Positions 1 through 6,701 of a DNA stretch of 22,338 nt are shown piece by piece. The position numbers and the translations under genes are program-made. The notes under the pieces are model-generated. The model saw nothing but the letters and a program-made list of their open reading frames with translations, was not told where the DNA came from and ran no database searches. The DNA comes from an uncultured Oscillospiraceae bacterium (lineage in GTDB: Bacteria > Bacillota_A > Clostridia > Oscillospirales > Oscillospiraceae). The DNA lies in the NCBI GenBank assembly GCA_900770015.1, contig CAAGIU010000487.1, positions 1 to 22,338 on the forward strand, read 5' to 3'. Every line of letters starts with the position of its first letter. The stretch's first letter is position 1.

Positions 1-3
1 CGC

Positions 4-152
4 CCTTGGCTCTCCCTTTGGGAGAGCTGTCAGCCGAACAGGCTGACTGAGAGGGTACTCCGTTGGATGGTTGGGCAGCGTCTATTGGAACGTGGGACCC
101 TCTCAGTCTGCCCCATACGGGGCAGCCAGCTCTCCCAAAGGGAGAGCCAAGG
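4..152. repeat. Palindromic intergenic repeat (MITE/RUP-like)
   Basis: Two long arms face each other: 4-60 reads as the reverse complement of about 94-152 with few differences. Each arm also folds on itself. GCTCTCCC at 9-16 pairs with GGGAGAGC at 20-27, and the same hairpin is mirrored at 129-147. A second stem differs between arms: GTCAGCC 29-35 with GGCTGAC 41-47 on the left, CTGCCCC 108-114 with GGGGCAG 119-125 on the right. The arms thus keep structure while changing sequence, as expected of a structured mobile repeat. No transposase is present. A weak reading frame crosses it from a TTG at 63, but this is only the upstream extension of the spoIIIAA frame. Confidence 0.75.
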
Positions 153-229
153 TCGCTTCGCTCCGTAACATACCAGCTCCGTGCACCATTGCTCGCCAAA
201 CTACAATTTTTCGTCCTGCTGAGCAAAGC

Positions 230-258
230 TGATAAGCACATTTCTTTTTGCGCACAAA
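230..258 (+). promoter_or_regulatory. Weak candidate sigma-E promoter for spoIIIA
   Basis: The spoIIIA operon is sigma-E dependent in B. subtilis. The best match in the 150-base leader is TGATAAG (230-236), then 14 bases, then CGCACAAA (251-258), compared with the family pattern of an ATA-containing -35 and CATACAAT at -10. Only about five of eight -10 positions fit. A CATATG at 283-288 lies too close to the ribosome binding site to serve. No sigma-A promoter is obvious here. Confidence 0.2.
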
Positions 259-308
259 TCAGCATGCGCGGCACCTGTCGTGCATATGGTTTTGCAGGAG
301 TGATGCAA

Positions 309-1160
309 ATGGTCTGTGCCTGGAAGGAACTGCTGGGGATTCTGCCCCAGTGGCTTCGGACTGCGGTCTCGCAGTATGAACAGCTGTGTATTCAGGAAAT
401 CCGAATGCGGATCAACAGCCCGCCGGAGCTGGTGATCTGCGGCCAGAGCAAATGGCTGTCCCGCGCTGTTACAGCGGATGATTTGCATTTCTGCGTCAAT
501 ACCGCCAGCCGATATTCCCCCTGGGCTGCCGCAACCGCAGCACAGGGATATCTTACCGCCCCCGGGGGGCATCGGATCGGGCTGTGCGGCGAGGCTGTGG
601 TAAAGGAAGGGCAATTCATCGGCATCCGTACATTATCCTCCCTTTGCATTCGGGTGGCCAGGGATTTTCCCGGCATTTCCGGGAAACACAACTATCACGG
701 TCAGTCCATTCTGATCCTCGGCGCTCCCGGCTGGGGAAAAACCACACTGCTTCGGGACATCTCGAGAAAACTTTCGGACACCAAAACAGTCTGCGTCATA
801 GATGAACGCCAGGAACTGTTTCCTCCCGGCTTTCAGGCCGGGAGGAAAATGGATATCCTCAGCGGCTGTCCGAAGGCTGCAGGAATAGAATGCGCCCTGC
901 GGACCATGGGGCCGGACATCATTGCCGTGGATGAAATCACCGCGCCGGAGGACTGCCAGGCATTGATTCAGGCATTCGGCTGCGGTGTCACTCTCCTGGC
1001 CACCGCCCATGGCAACGGCCTGCGGGATTTTCTTCGCAGAGAAGTTTACGCCCCGCTGCGGGAAAGCCATATTTTTGACACGTTTCTGATTCTGCATGCG
1101 GACAAATCCTTTTCCCAGGAGGCTGTCGGATGTATTACAAATGGATCGGCGCAGCGCTGA
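309..1160 (+). CDS. spoIIIAA: Stage III sporulation protein AA (SpoIIIAA), AAA-type ATPase
   Basis: A 283-residue secretion-type ATPase of the mother-cell SpoIIIA complex, which works with forespore SpoIIQ and resembles type II/IV secretion ATPases. Walker A is GAPGWGKT at residues 138-145 and Walker B is IIAVDE at about 204-209. The conserved N-terminal RMRINSPPEL and the HRIGLCGE segment fit SpoIIIAA. ATG at 309 is chosen because AGGAG at 296-300 lies 8 bases upstream; the ATG at 303 would leave only 2. Length is near the roughly 307 of B. subtilis. It is first in an eight-gene operon, and its 3' end overlaps spoIIIAB by 31 bases. An in-frame TTG at 63 would add a segment encoded by the upstream repeat and is rejected. 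Confidence 0.95.
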   Translation: MVCAWKELLGILPQWLRTAVSQYEQLCIQEIRMRINSPPELVICGQSKWLSRAVTADDLHFCVNTASRYSPWAAATAAQGYLTAPGGHRIGLCGEAVVKEGQFIGIRTLSSLCIRVARDFPGISGKHNYHGQSILILGAPGWGKTTLLRDISRKLSDTKTVCVIDERQELFPPGFQAGRKMDILSGCPKAAGIECALRTMGPDIIAVDEITAPEDCQALIQAFGCGVTLLATAHGNGLRDFLRREVYAPLRESHIFDTFLILHADKSFSQEAVGCITNGSAQR

Positions 1161-1642
1161 TTATCAGCAGCTGCTCCTGCTTTGGTTTTTCTCTTGCCCT
1201 GCACCAGCTTCGGGAAACCCGACTGGTGGAAGCACTCAATGGGATTCTGGGAAACATGGTTAACGAGCTTTCTTACAAGCTCACACCGCTGCCGGAACTC
1301 GTCCGCCACACGGCTGAATCTTCTCCGCCGCCGCTGCGAACGGTTTTTTCTCTGCTTTCTGACAATCTGGACAGGCAGGTGCTCCCGGACGCATCCTGCT
1401 GCATGGAATCCGCAGTTGGACAGTCAGAGATCCCCTACCTCCATGTAAAAGAATTGCTCATGAGCCTTGGTCAGTCCCTCGGCAGATTTGATCTGGAGGG
1501 ACAGCTGAAGGGGCTCGCCTTTGTTCAGGAGCAATGCAGGAATACGCTCATTGGCCTGAAAAGCGAACAGGCAGCCCGCAATCGCAGCTTCCGGGTGCTG
1601 GGTCTGTGCGCCGGAATCGCTTTGGCCATCCTACTGATCTGA
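1130..1642 (+). CDS. spoIIIAB: Stage III sporulation protein AB (SpoIIIAB)
   Basis: A 170-residue protein, almost the same length as B. subtilis SpoIIIAB (about 171). An N-terminal hydrophobic segment (about 5-24) and a C-terminal one (about 153-170) flank a helical cytosolic or intermembrane body. The family is structurally related to GspF-type secretion platform proteins and is needed for the SpoIIIA-SpoIIQ channel. The start at 1130 has a perfect AGGAGG at 1117-1122, 7 bases away, inside the end of spoIIIAA. Assignment rests on length, the membrane pattern and position between AA and AC. Confidence 0.92.
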   Translation: MYYKWIGAALIISSCSCFGFSLALHQLRETRLVEALNGILGNMVNELSYKLTPLPELVRHTAESSPPPLRTVFSLLSDNLDRQVLPDASCCMESAVGQSEIPYLHVKELLMSLGQSLGRFDLEGQLKGLAFVQEQCRNTLIGLKSEQAARNRSFRVLGLCAGIALAILLI

Positions 1643-1644
1643 CT

Positions 1645-1839
1645 ATGGATATTGACCTTATTTTCAAAATTGCCGCCATCGGCATCATTGTATCGATCCT
1701 CAATCAGGTTCTCTCCCGCTCCGGCAGGGACGAGCAGGCCACCATGACCACTCTGGCAGGGCTGGTGGTGGTTCTGATGATGCTGGCGCAGAAAATCGCC
1801 GAGCTGTTCAACCTGGTGAAGACCCTGTTTCAGTTCTGA
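1645..1839 (+). CDS. spoIIIAC: Stage III sporulation protein AC (SpoIIIAC)
   Basis: A 64-residue, two-helix membrane protein (B. subtilis homologue about 68). Hydrophobic segments lie at about 5-21 and 33-51, with the family-typical RSGRDEQA loop between. The ATG at 1645 falls two bases after the spoIIIAB stop, and the frame upstream of it is only shadow sequence inside spoIIIAB. Its stop overlaps the spoIIIAD start by one base (TGATG), implying translational coupling. It is a small integral component of the SpoIIIA channel in the outer forespore membrane. Confidence 0.93.
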   Translation: MDIDLIFKIAAIGIIVSILNQVLSRSGRDEQATMTTLAGLVVVLMMLAQKIAELFNLVKTLFQF

Positions 1840-2234
1840 TGGATCTGTTCTGGAAAACCATTGCCATTGCCTTTGTCACCGTCATACTCTCCCTGACCCT
1901 GGAGCGCCAGGGAAAGGACTTCTCCGTGCTGCTGACTCTGGCTGCAGCAGGCATGATGGCCATGGTCGCAGCGGGGTATCTGGAGCCTGTCCTTGTTTTT
2001 CTGGGTCAGTTGGAAGAACTGGGGGACATCAATAATGGGCTTTTGCTGACGCTGCTAAAGATTCTGGGAATCGGTCTGACAGGGGAGATCGCTTCCTCTG
2101 TTTGCGATGACGGCGGAAGCAGCTCTCTGGGGAAGGGAATCCGTATGCTGTCTAACGCGGCAGTCTTTTATCTTTCCGTTCCGGTTTTCTCCTCCGTCAT
2201 TGATCTGATCCGGCTACTGATTTGGAATTCATGA
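1839..2234 (+). CDS. spoIIIAD: Stage III sporulation protein AD (SpoIIIAD)
   Basis: A 131-residue integral membrane protein, close to the B. subtilis length of about 133. Hydrophobic helices are visible at about 5-20, 30-50 and 105-128, and the central SLGKGIRMLSNAAVFYLSVP stretch is typical of the family. The start codon overlaps the spoIIIAC stop by one base, and the stop overlaps the spoIIIAE start as ATGA. It belongs to the membrane part of the forespore channel. Confidence 0.93.
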   Translation: MDLFWKTIAIAFVTVILSLTLERQGKDFSVLLTLAAAGMMAMVAAGYLEPVLVFLGQLEELGDINNGLLLTLLKILGIGLTGEIASSVCDDGGSSSLGKGIRMLSNAAVFYLSVPVFSSVIDLIRLLIWNS

Positions 2235-3277
2235 GAAAATATGCAGTGATTATCGTTGCGTTTCTTCTAATCTGTCTGAGTCCAAAATGCGCGGCAGCGG
2301 AAGCCTTTACAGCCCCGGCAGTACCCGAGGAAGCCGCAGAATGGATGCCGCAGGACACCGGGGATTTGGGTTCCGGGCTTCTGGAAATGCTTCAAAAGCT
2401 CCTTCCGGATCTTCGTGCGGATTTCCTGACCGCCGTCAAAACCGGCTGTAGCGTTTACGCCTGCGTTCTGCTGATCTCCATTCTGAAGGGAGCAGGGGAG
2501 GGGCATTCTCCGGCAGAGCTGGCAGGTGCCGTGTGTGTCTCCTTTTCCGTGATCCGAACCTCCCAGTCCATGATTTCCCTGGCATCCGATACCGTTACAG
2601 GAATCAGCGAATACACCAAGCTGTTTCTGCCGGTGATCACCGCCGCATCCGCCGCCCAGGGAGGCGTCACCTCCGCCACCGCACTCTATGTGGGAACCAC
2701 TGCCTTTACCTCGTTTACATCCAATGTGATAAGGAAAGTTCTGCTGCCCTCTGTCTACTTCTATTTGGCCGCCGCCATTGCCAATTGTGTCCTTGGAGAC
2801 GGCATTATGAAGCAGCTGAAAGAGGCAATCAAAAAGTTCGCTTCCTGGTTTCTGAAAACAGTTCTCACCATCTTCATGGCTTACATGAGCATCACGGGAG
2901 CCGTCAGCGGCACTGCAGACAAAGCCGCTCTGAAGGTCACAAAAGCCGCCATCAGTACCGCTGTCCCCGTCATCGGCAGCAGTCTGGCGGAAGCCTCCGA
3001 CGCACTGCTTATCAGCATCGGAATTGCCAAGAATGCTGTGGGCGTCTACGGGATTTTCGCGCTTCTGGCCGTTTTTCTCTCTCCGTTTTTCAGAATTGGA
3101 ATGCATTACCTGGTGCTGAAGGCCGCATCCGCACTGTGTATGTTCCCGGACTCCAAGCGGCTGACTGAGCTGGTGGGCGACTTCAGCTCCGCCATGGGGC
3201 TTCTGCTGGGAATAACAGGCTGCCTTTGTATCCTGTCGCTGATCGGTGCGGTGTGTTTCATGAGGGGGATGACATGA
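2231..3277 (+). CDS. spoIIIAE: Stage III sporulation protein AE (SpoIIIAE)
   Basis: A 348-residue polytopic membrane protein with an N-terminal signal peptide (hydrophobic core about 5-18, ending near KCAAAEA). Multiple later membrane segments include about 75-90, 160-185, 215-235, 270-290 and 320-345. It is the main multi-pass subunit of the SpoIIIA channel and may resemble a permease. It is shorter than the roughly 399 residues in B. subtilis, mainly in the N-terminal exported region. ATG at 2231 overlaps the spoIIIAD stop (ATGA). An in-frame TTG three codons upstream is less likely. Confidence 0.93.
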   Translation: MRKYAVIIVAFLLICLSPKCAAAEAFTAPAVPEEAAEWMPQDTGDLGSGLLEMLQKLLPDLRADFLTAVKTGCSVYACVLLISILKGAGEGHSPAELAGAVCVSFSVIRTSQSMISLASDTVTGISEYTKLFLPVITAASAAQGGVTSATALYVGTTAFTSFTSNVIRKVLLPSVYFYLAAAIANCVLGDGIMKQLKEAIKKFASWFLKTVLTIFMAYMSITGAVSGTADKAALKVTKAAISTAVPVIGSSLAEASDALLISIGIAKNAVGVYGIFALLAVFLSPFFRIGMHYLVLKAASALCMFPDSKRLTELVGDFSSAMGLLLGITGCLCILSLIGAVCFMRGMT

Positions 3278-3777
3278 TGGACGCATTCAGGAACTATTTG
3301 CTGCATCTGATCTGCTCAACGCTGGTTGCCGGGATTCTGTCTGACCTTGCCGAAAAAACCTCCTTCAAAAAACAGATGCGGCTTGTGTGCAGCCTGTTTG
3401 TCACGGTTGCCCTGCTGGAACCGCTGGTGCACCTCAGGCTGCCGAATCTGGAGCAGATGGGAAACCAATTTCTAACCGACGCCAAAGATGCGGTTCTCCA
3501 GGGAGAAAACTTTCGGGTCCGTTCCGTTGCAGGCATCATAAAAGACGAAGCGGAATCATACATTCAGAAGGAAGCCAGAGCCATCGGCGCCGAACTGACT
3601 GTGCAGGTCACGTTGGACACCGGAGATCCGCCGGCTCCCGAATCGGTGATACTGCGCGGATCTTTTGACGCTTCCAGCGAACGGGAAATCAGCAGCATCC
3701 TCACCCAGCAGCTGGGCATACCAAAGGAGAATCAGACATGGATCAGACAGGAGCCTCACGCATTCGAGCCTTCATAA
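3274..3777 (+). CDS. spoIIIAF: Stage III sporulation protein AF (SpoIIIAF)
   Basis: About 167 residues with two N-terminal membrane helices (about 6-24 and 36-52), followed by a soluble C-terminal domain of ring-building type that faces the intermembrane space. B. subtilis SpoIIIAF is about 206, so this one is compact. Two adjacent ATGs at 3274 and 3277 are possible. The first gives an ATGA overlap with spoIIIAE; the second has better spacing from the purine run at 3263-3269. The 3' end overlaps spoIIIAG by 40 bases. Confidence 0.9.
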   Translation: MMDAFRNYLLHLICSTLVAGILSDLAEKTSFKKQMRLVCSLFVTVALLEPLVHLRLPNLEQMGNQFLTDAKDAVLQGENFRVRSVAGIIKDEAESYIQKEARAIGAELTVQVTLDTGDPPAPESVILRGSFDASSEREISSILTQQLGIPKENQTWIRQEPHAFEPS

Positions 3778-4220
3778 CCAAATACATCTATGTATTTCTG
3801 ATTCTGATCGCCGGCATTGTTCTGATGGCACTGCCAGCTTCCGAAAAGAAGGAAGTCAGTGACAGCGAAACCATGCCCACGCTTCCTTCCGAACCGGAGT
3901 CCCTCCAGGATCAGCTGGCGGATATTTTAAGCCAGGTGGAAGGGGCGGGGAGGGTAAAGGTACTGCTGACAGAGGCCTCCGGGAAGGAAACCATTTACCA
4001 GACCGACACAACCAGTTCCGGGGAAGACACCGTCATCCTTACCGACAGCAGCCGAAACCAGCTGGGCATGGTCAGCCGGATCGATTCACCCGTCTATCTG
4101 GGTGCCGTGGTCGTCTGCCAGGGCGCAGACCGTCCGGCTGTAAAGCTCGCCATCACCCAAGCAGTAGCCAACGCCACCGGGCTGAGCTATGATAGGATTT
4201 CCATTTTGAAAATGAAATGA
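3738..4220 (+). CDS. spoIIIAG: Stage III sporulation protein AG (SpoIIIAG)
   Basis: A 160-residue single-pass membrane protein: cytosolic N terminus, transmembrane helix at about 14-33, a low-complexity Glu/Ser/Pro linker, then a ring-building domain (about 55-160) containing VEGAGRVKVLLTE and ending in SYDRISILKMK. In B. subtilis (about 229 residues) SpoIIIAG forms a large ring in the intermembrane space, related to EscJ/PrgK secretion rings. The copy here has a shorter insertion within the domain. The start has AAAGGAG about 9 bases upstream and lies within the end of spoIIIAF. Confidence 0.92.
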   Translation: MDQTGASRIRAFITKYIYVFLILIAGIVLMALPASEKKEVSDSETMPTLPSEPESLQDQLADILSQVEGAGRVKVLLTEASGKETIYQTDTTSSGEDTVILTDSSRNQLGMVSRIDSPVYLGAVVVCQGADRPAVKLAITQAVANATGLSYDRISILKMK

Positions 4221-4236
4221 ATGGGAGGATTCATCT

Positions 4237-4794
4237 ATGAAAGTATGGAAGAAAAATCTGGTCGCAGCCGCCGTGCTGGTAACCGTATGCGCTGGAATTT
4301 ATGTCAACTGGCTGTACACAGAAGACGACACCATTCCCAGCCTCTCCGATACGCTGGACTATGAAAAAGTCATGTCTGAGGACGGTCTGCTGCTGACCGA
4401 GGATGTTGCCGCCATCACGGCAGGGGAGGAGCTTAGCACCACCGCCACCGATTACTTTGCCGCCGTTCGCCTTTCCAGGCAGCAGGCAAGAGACAGTGCC
4501 GTCAACATGCTTCAGGAAGCCATGACCTACACCGAAACCGATAAGGCCGTGGAATCCGCCATGAATCTGGAAGACATCGTGCAGACCGCCCTCAGTGAAG
4601 CGCAGATCGAAAGTCTCATCATCGCCAAGGGTTACGACGACTGTGTTGCTTACATGACCTCAGAGGGCATCTCCGTGGCTGTATCTTCTCCCGACGGTGG
4701 ATTGCAGTCTGAAGATGTGGCTGTCATAGCCGATGTGGTCATGTCCCAGTCCGATTACGGCCTGAAGGATATCCGGGTCGTGGAAGTCCAATAA
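4237..4794 (+). CDS. spoIIIAH: Stage III sporulation protein AH (SpoIIIAH)
   Basis: A 185-residue single-pass protein with a basic N terminus, a transmembrane helix at about 8-26, a variable Glu-rich linker and a C-terminal EscJ-like domain (about 90-185). In B. subtilis (about 218 residues) this domain binds the forespore protein SpoIIQ across the intermembrane space. It carries the family feature of a helical stretch (RQQARDSAVNML) before the beta-rich end. GGGAGG lies about 9 bases upstream of the ATG. Last gene of the operon, directly followed by a terminator. Confidence 0.93.
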   Translation: MKVWKKNLVAAAVLVTVCAGIYVNWLYTEDDTIPSLSDTLDYEKVMSEDGLLLTEDVAAITAGEELSTTATDYFAAVRLSRQQARDSAVNMLQEAMTYTETDKAVESAMNLEDIVQTALSEAQIESLIIAKGYDDCVAYMTSEGISVAVSSPDGGLQSEDVAVIADVVMSQSDYGLKDIRVVEVQ

Positions 4795-4797
4795 CCC

Positions 4798-4831
4798 CAA
4801 AAGCCATTCCGTTTTTCGGGATGGCTTTTTC
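4798..4831 (+). terminator. Rho-independent terminator of the spoIIIA operon
   Basis: AAGCCATTCCG at 4801-4811 pairs with CGGGATGGCTT at 4817-4827 (11 pairs, one G-T) around a TTTTT loop and is followed by a T run. An A run precedes the stem, so the element could also work on the other strand. It lies 4 bases after the spoIIIAH stop. Confidence 0.88.
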
Positions 4832-4852
4832 CAATATCCGCGCAGAAAATGG

Positions 4853-4880
4853 TTGTATTTTTCTGGAATTGTGTTACAAT
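4853..4880 (+). promoter_or_regulatory. Sigma-A promoter for the yqhY-nusB-ispA operon
   Basis: TTGTAT (4853-4858), 16 bases, then TACAAT (4875-4880), with TG one base upstream of the -10 (extended -10). It lies just after the spoIIIA terminator and 54 bases before the yqhY start. This suggests vegetative expression independent of the sporulation operon. Confidence 0.7.
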
Positions 4881-4933
4881 AAACAAAAGTATGCCGTGTT
4901 CGCGTCATGGCAACGATTTTAGGAGGTACCTTT

Positions 4934-5302
4934 ATGGCTGAGTATAAGCAGTATATCACGCAGAATCAGGAGAACGGCACCGTGCTGATTTCCGAAGATG
5001 TTGTTTCTGCCATCGCCGAGCACGCCATTGCCGATGTGGAGGGCGTTGCCGCTATTTCCAACAAGCCCGGCAGCGATATTGCCGATCTGATCAATAAGAA
5101 GAACTGGGGCAAGGGGATGAAGATCCTCATCGGCCAGGACAACAGCCTGACCATCGACTGCAATGTGGCCATTGGCTATGGTCACAGCGTCATCGAGACC
5201 GCCCAGGCCGTCCAGTCCGCCATCACCAATGCCGTGGAATCCATGACCGGCGTGAAGGTGACTGCGGTCAACGTCAATATCTGCGGAATTGTCCGCAAGT
5301 AA
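4934..5302 (+). CDS. yqhY: Asp23/Gls24 family protein YqhY
   Basis: A 122-residue cytosolic protein of the Asp23/Gls24 (DUF322) family. The domain covers almost the whole chain: ISEDVVSAIAEHAIADVEGV near the start, an acidic/aliphatic core, and the C-terminal GVKVTAVNVNICGI strand. In B. subtilis YqhY lies between accC and nusB, affects acetyl-CoA carboxylase activity and is highly expressed. Here nusB follows as expected, but accB and accC are missing upstream, so the link to fatty acid synthesis is not supported by neighbours. ATG at 4934 has a perfect AGGAGG at 4921-4926, 7 bases away. An upstream in-frame ATG at 4907 lacks such a site. Confidence 0.88.
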   Translation: MAEYKQYITQNQENGTVLISEDVVSAIAEHAIADVEGVAAISNKPGSDIADLINKKNWGKGMKILIGQDNSLTIDCNVAIGYGHSVIETAQAVQSAITNAVESMTGVKVTAVNVNICGIVRK

Positions 5303-5312
5303 GGGACACAGT

Positions 5313-5780
5313 ATGACAAGAGGAAATGCCAGAGAACTGGCAGTACATCTGATTTACGGCCGGGAATTTACCGGTGAGGAACCGGAGCAGGCCGTTGCCG
5401 CCCGGCTGGAGAAGGAATATTACAGCAATCTTTCTCAGGAAAATGAGATCTACAGCGAACGCCCCAGCCGCCCCCAGGTACGGTATCTCGACACTGTGGT
5501 CTATGGCGTTGCAAACCGTGCCGAGGAGCTGAATGAGCAGATCAGCAAATTCTCCATCGGCTGGGATATCAGCCGTATTTCCCGTCTGACCCGCTGCGTC
5601 ATGCAGCTGGCCATTTTCGAAATTCTTTATGTGGAGGATGTTCCCACCGGCGTGGCCATTTCCGAGGCTGTCCGGCTTGCCAAAAAGTATGACGGCGACG
5701 ACACCGGAGCATTTGTAAACGGTATTCTCGGCTCCTTCGCCAGAAGCCTCCCCGATGGAAAGACCGAGGAACCGTCATGA
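5313..5780 (+). CDS. nusB: Transcription antitermination factor NusB
   Basis: A 155-residue all-helical NusB. The N-terminal TRGNARELAVHLIYG is the arginine-rich helix that contacts boxA RNA, and the C-terminal VAISEAVRLAKKYDGDD followed by FVNGILGSF is the family signature. It acts with NusE (S10), NusA and NusG in rRNA antitermination. A longer middle section than in E. coli NusB (139 residues) is common in Clostridia. ATG at 5313 has AAGGGA 6 bases upstream. The stop overlaps the next gene as ATGA, so the two are probably translated together. Confidence 0.92.
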   Translation: MTRGNARELAVHLIYGREFTGEEPEQAVAARLEKEYYSNLSQENEIYSERPSRPQVRYLDTVVYGVANRAEELNEQISKFSIGWDISRISRLTRCVMQLAIFEILYVEDVPTGVAISEAVRLAKKYDGDDTGAFVNGILGSFARSLPDGKTEEPS

Positions 5781-6700
5781 ATGTGATCGGTATCGATACC
5801 AGCAACTACACCACTTCCATTGCATGGTTCGATGGAACCAGGGGTGTAAACTGTTCCAGGCTCCTTCCTGTCAAGCCGGGAGAGCTGGGACTACGCCAGT
5901 CCGATGCCGTGTTTGCCCACACCAAGAGCCTGCCGGAGCTTTCCGGCAGGCTGTTTTCCGATTTTAAGGCAGCGAATGTGGGGGCAATCGGCGTCAGCAC
6001 CCGTCCCAGAGCCGTGGACGGCAGCTATATGCCCTGTTTTCTGGTGGGCTATTCCCACGCAAAGCTCCTGTCGGATCTGCTCCGCGTTCCGCTGATCGAG
6101 GTTTCCCACCAGCAGGGGCACATTGCCGCATCCGTGTGGAGCGCAGGGCGAATGGAGCTGATGGATCAGCCCCACCTCGCCTGGCATCTTTCCGGCGGTA
6201 CCACCGAGCTTCTGCTGGTGGAGCCGGAGGGCAAAAACGTCAGCTGTACCAAAATTGGCGGCACCACGGATATCTCTGCCGGGCAGCTGATCGACCGCAC
6301 CGGGCAGCTGCTGGAGCTGCCGTTTCCCTCCGGAAAGCACCTGGATGCGCTGAGTCAGGAAGCTGTTCTTACAAATGTCTTCCGGGTTAAGTGCCAGGAC
6401 TCCAGTTTTTCCCTTTCCGGCGTTCAGAATAAGGTGCAGCAGTTCCATTCCTGCCATCCTGAGCCCGCTGAGACGGCTGCATATGCACTTCGCTGCGTGG
6501 CAGGCGCTGTCTATACCGCAACGCAGCAAGCGCTGAAGGCCTATCCCGGGCTTCCCGTGGTCTTTTCCGGCGGCGTGGCATCCAACTCCATGCTGCGGCA
6601 GAAGCTTGCCCCTCTGAATCCTGTTTTCTCCCAACCCCAGTACTCCACGGACAACGCCATGGGCGTTGCCGTGCTGGCACACCGAATCTCGGAGGCATAA
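5777..6700 (+). CDS. TsaD/Kae1-like ASKHA-fold protein (not the canonical TsaD)
   Basis: A 307-residue protein related to TsaD/Kae1, the t6A tRNA synthase (old name O-sialoglycoprotein endopeptidase). Visible motifs are the phosphate-binding GIDTSNYTTS (5-14), the metal-site HQQGH (111-115), LSGGTTELLL (138-147), a GGTTD..AGQLID segment (161-173), SGGVASN (264-270) and STDNA (290-294), whose Asp is the third metal ligand in TsaD. Compared with TsaD, the His of the SGGHT motif is Thr (142) and the Glu of AGE is Gln (170). Length is below the usual 335-345. It sits between nusB and xseA, where B. subtilis has folD. A second, canonical tsaD elsewhere is expected. Function is unknown; a tRNA or nucleotide-binding role is inference. 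Confidence 0.8.
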   Translation: MNVIGIDTSNYTTSIAWFDGTRGVNCSRLLPVKPGELGLRQSDAVFAHTKSLPELSGRLFSDFKAANVGAIGVSTRPRAVDGSYMPCFLVGYSHAKLLSDLLRVPLIEVSHQQGHIAASVWSAGRMELMDQPHLAWHLSGGTTELLLVEPEGKNVSCTKIGGTTDISAGQLIDRTGQLLELPFPSGKHLDALSQEAVLTNVFRVKCQDSSFSLSGVQNKVQQFHSCHPEPAETAAYALRCVAGAVYTATQQALKAYPGLPVVFSGGVASNSMLRQKLAPLNPVFSQPQYSTDNAMGVAVLAHRISEA

Positions 6701-6701
6701 T

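Noticed and set aside
283..288. CATATG as a sigma-E -10 element for spoIIIA
   Set aside because: Transcription would begin inside the ribosome binding site at 296-300, leaving no usable leader.
63..308. N-terminal extension of SpoIIIAA from a TTG at 63
   Set aside because: The added residues are encoded by the palindromic repeat and have no ribosome binding site, while ATG 309 has a well-spaced AGGAG and gives the family length.
2267..3286. A 339-codon minus-strand frame
   Set aside because: Antisense to spoIIIAE, Cys/His/Gly-rich shadow composition; the plus-strand gene fits a conserved operon.
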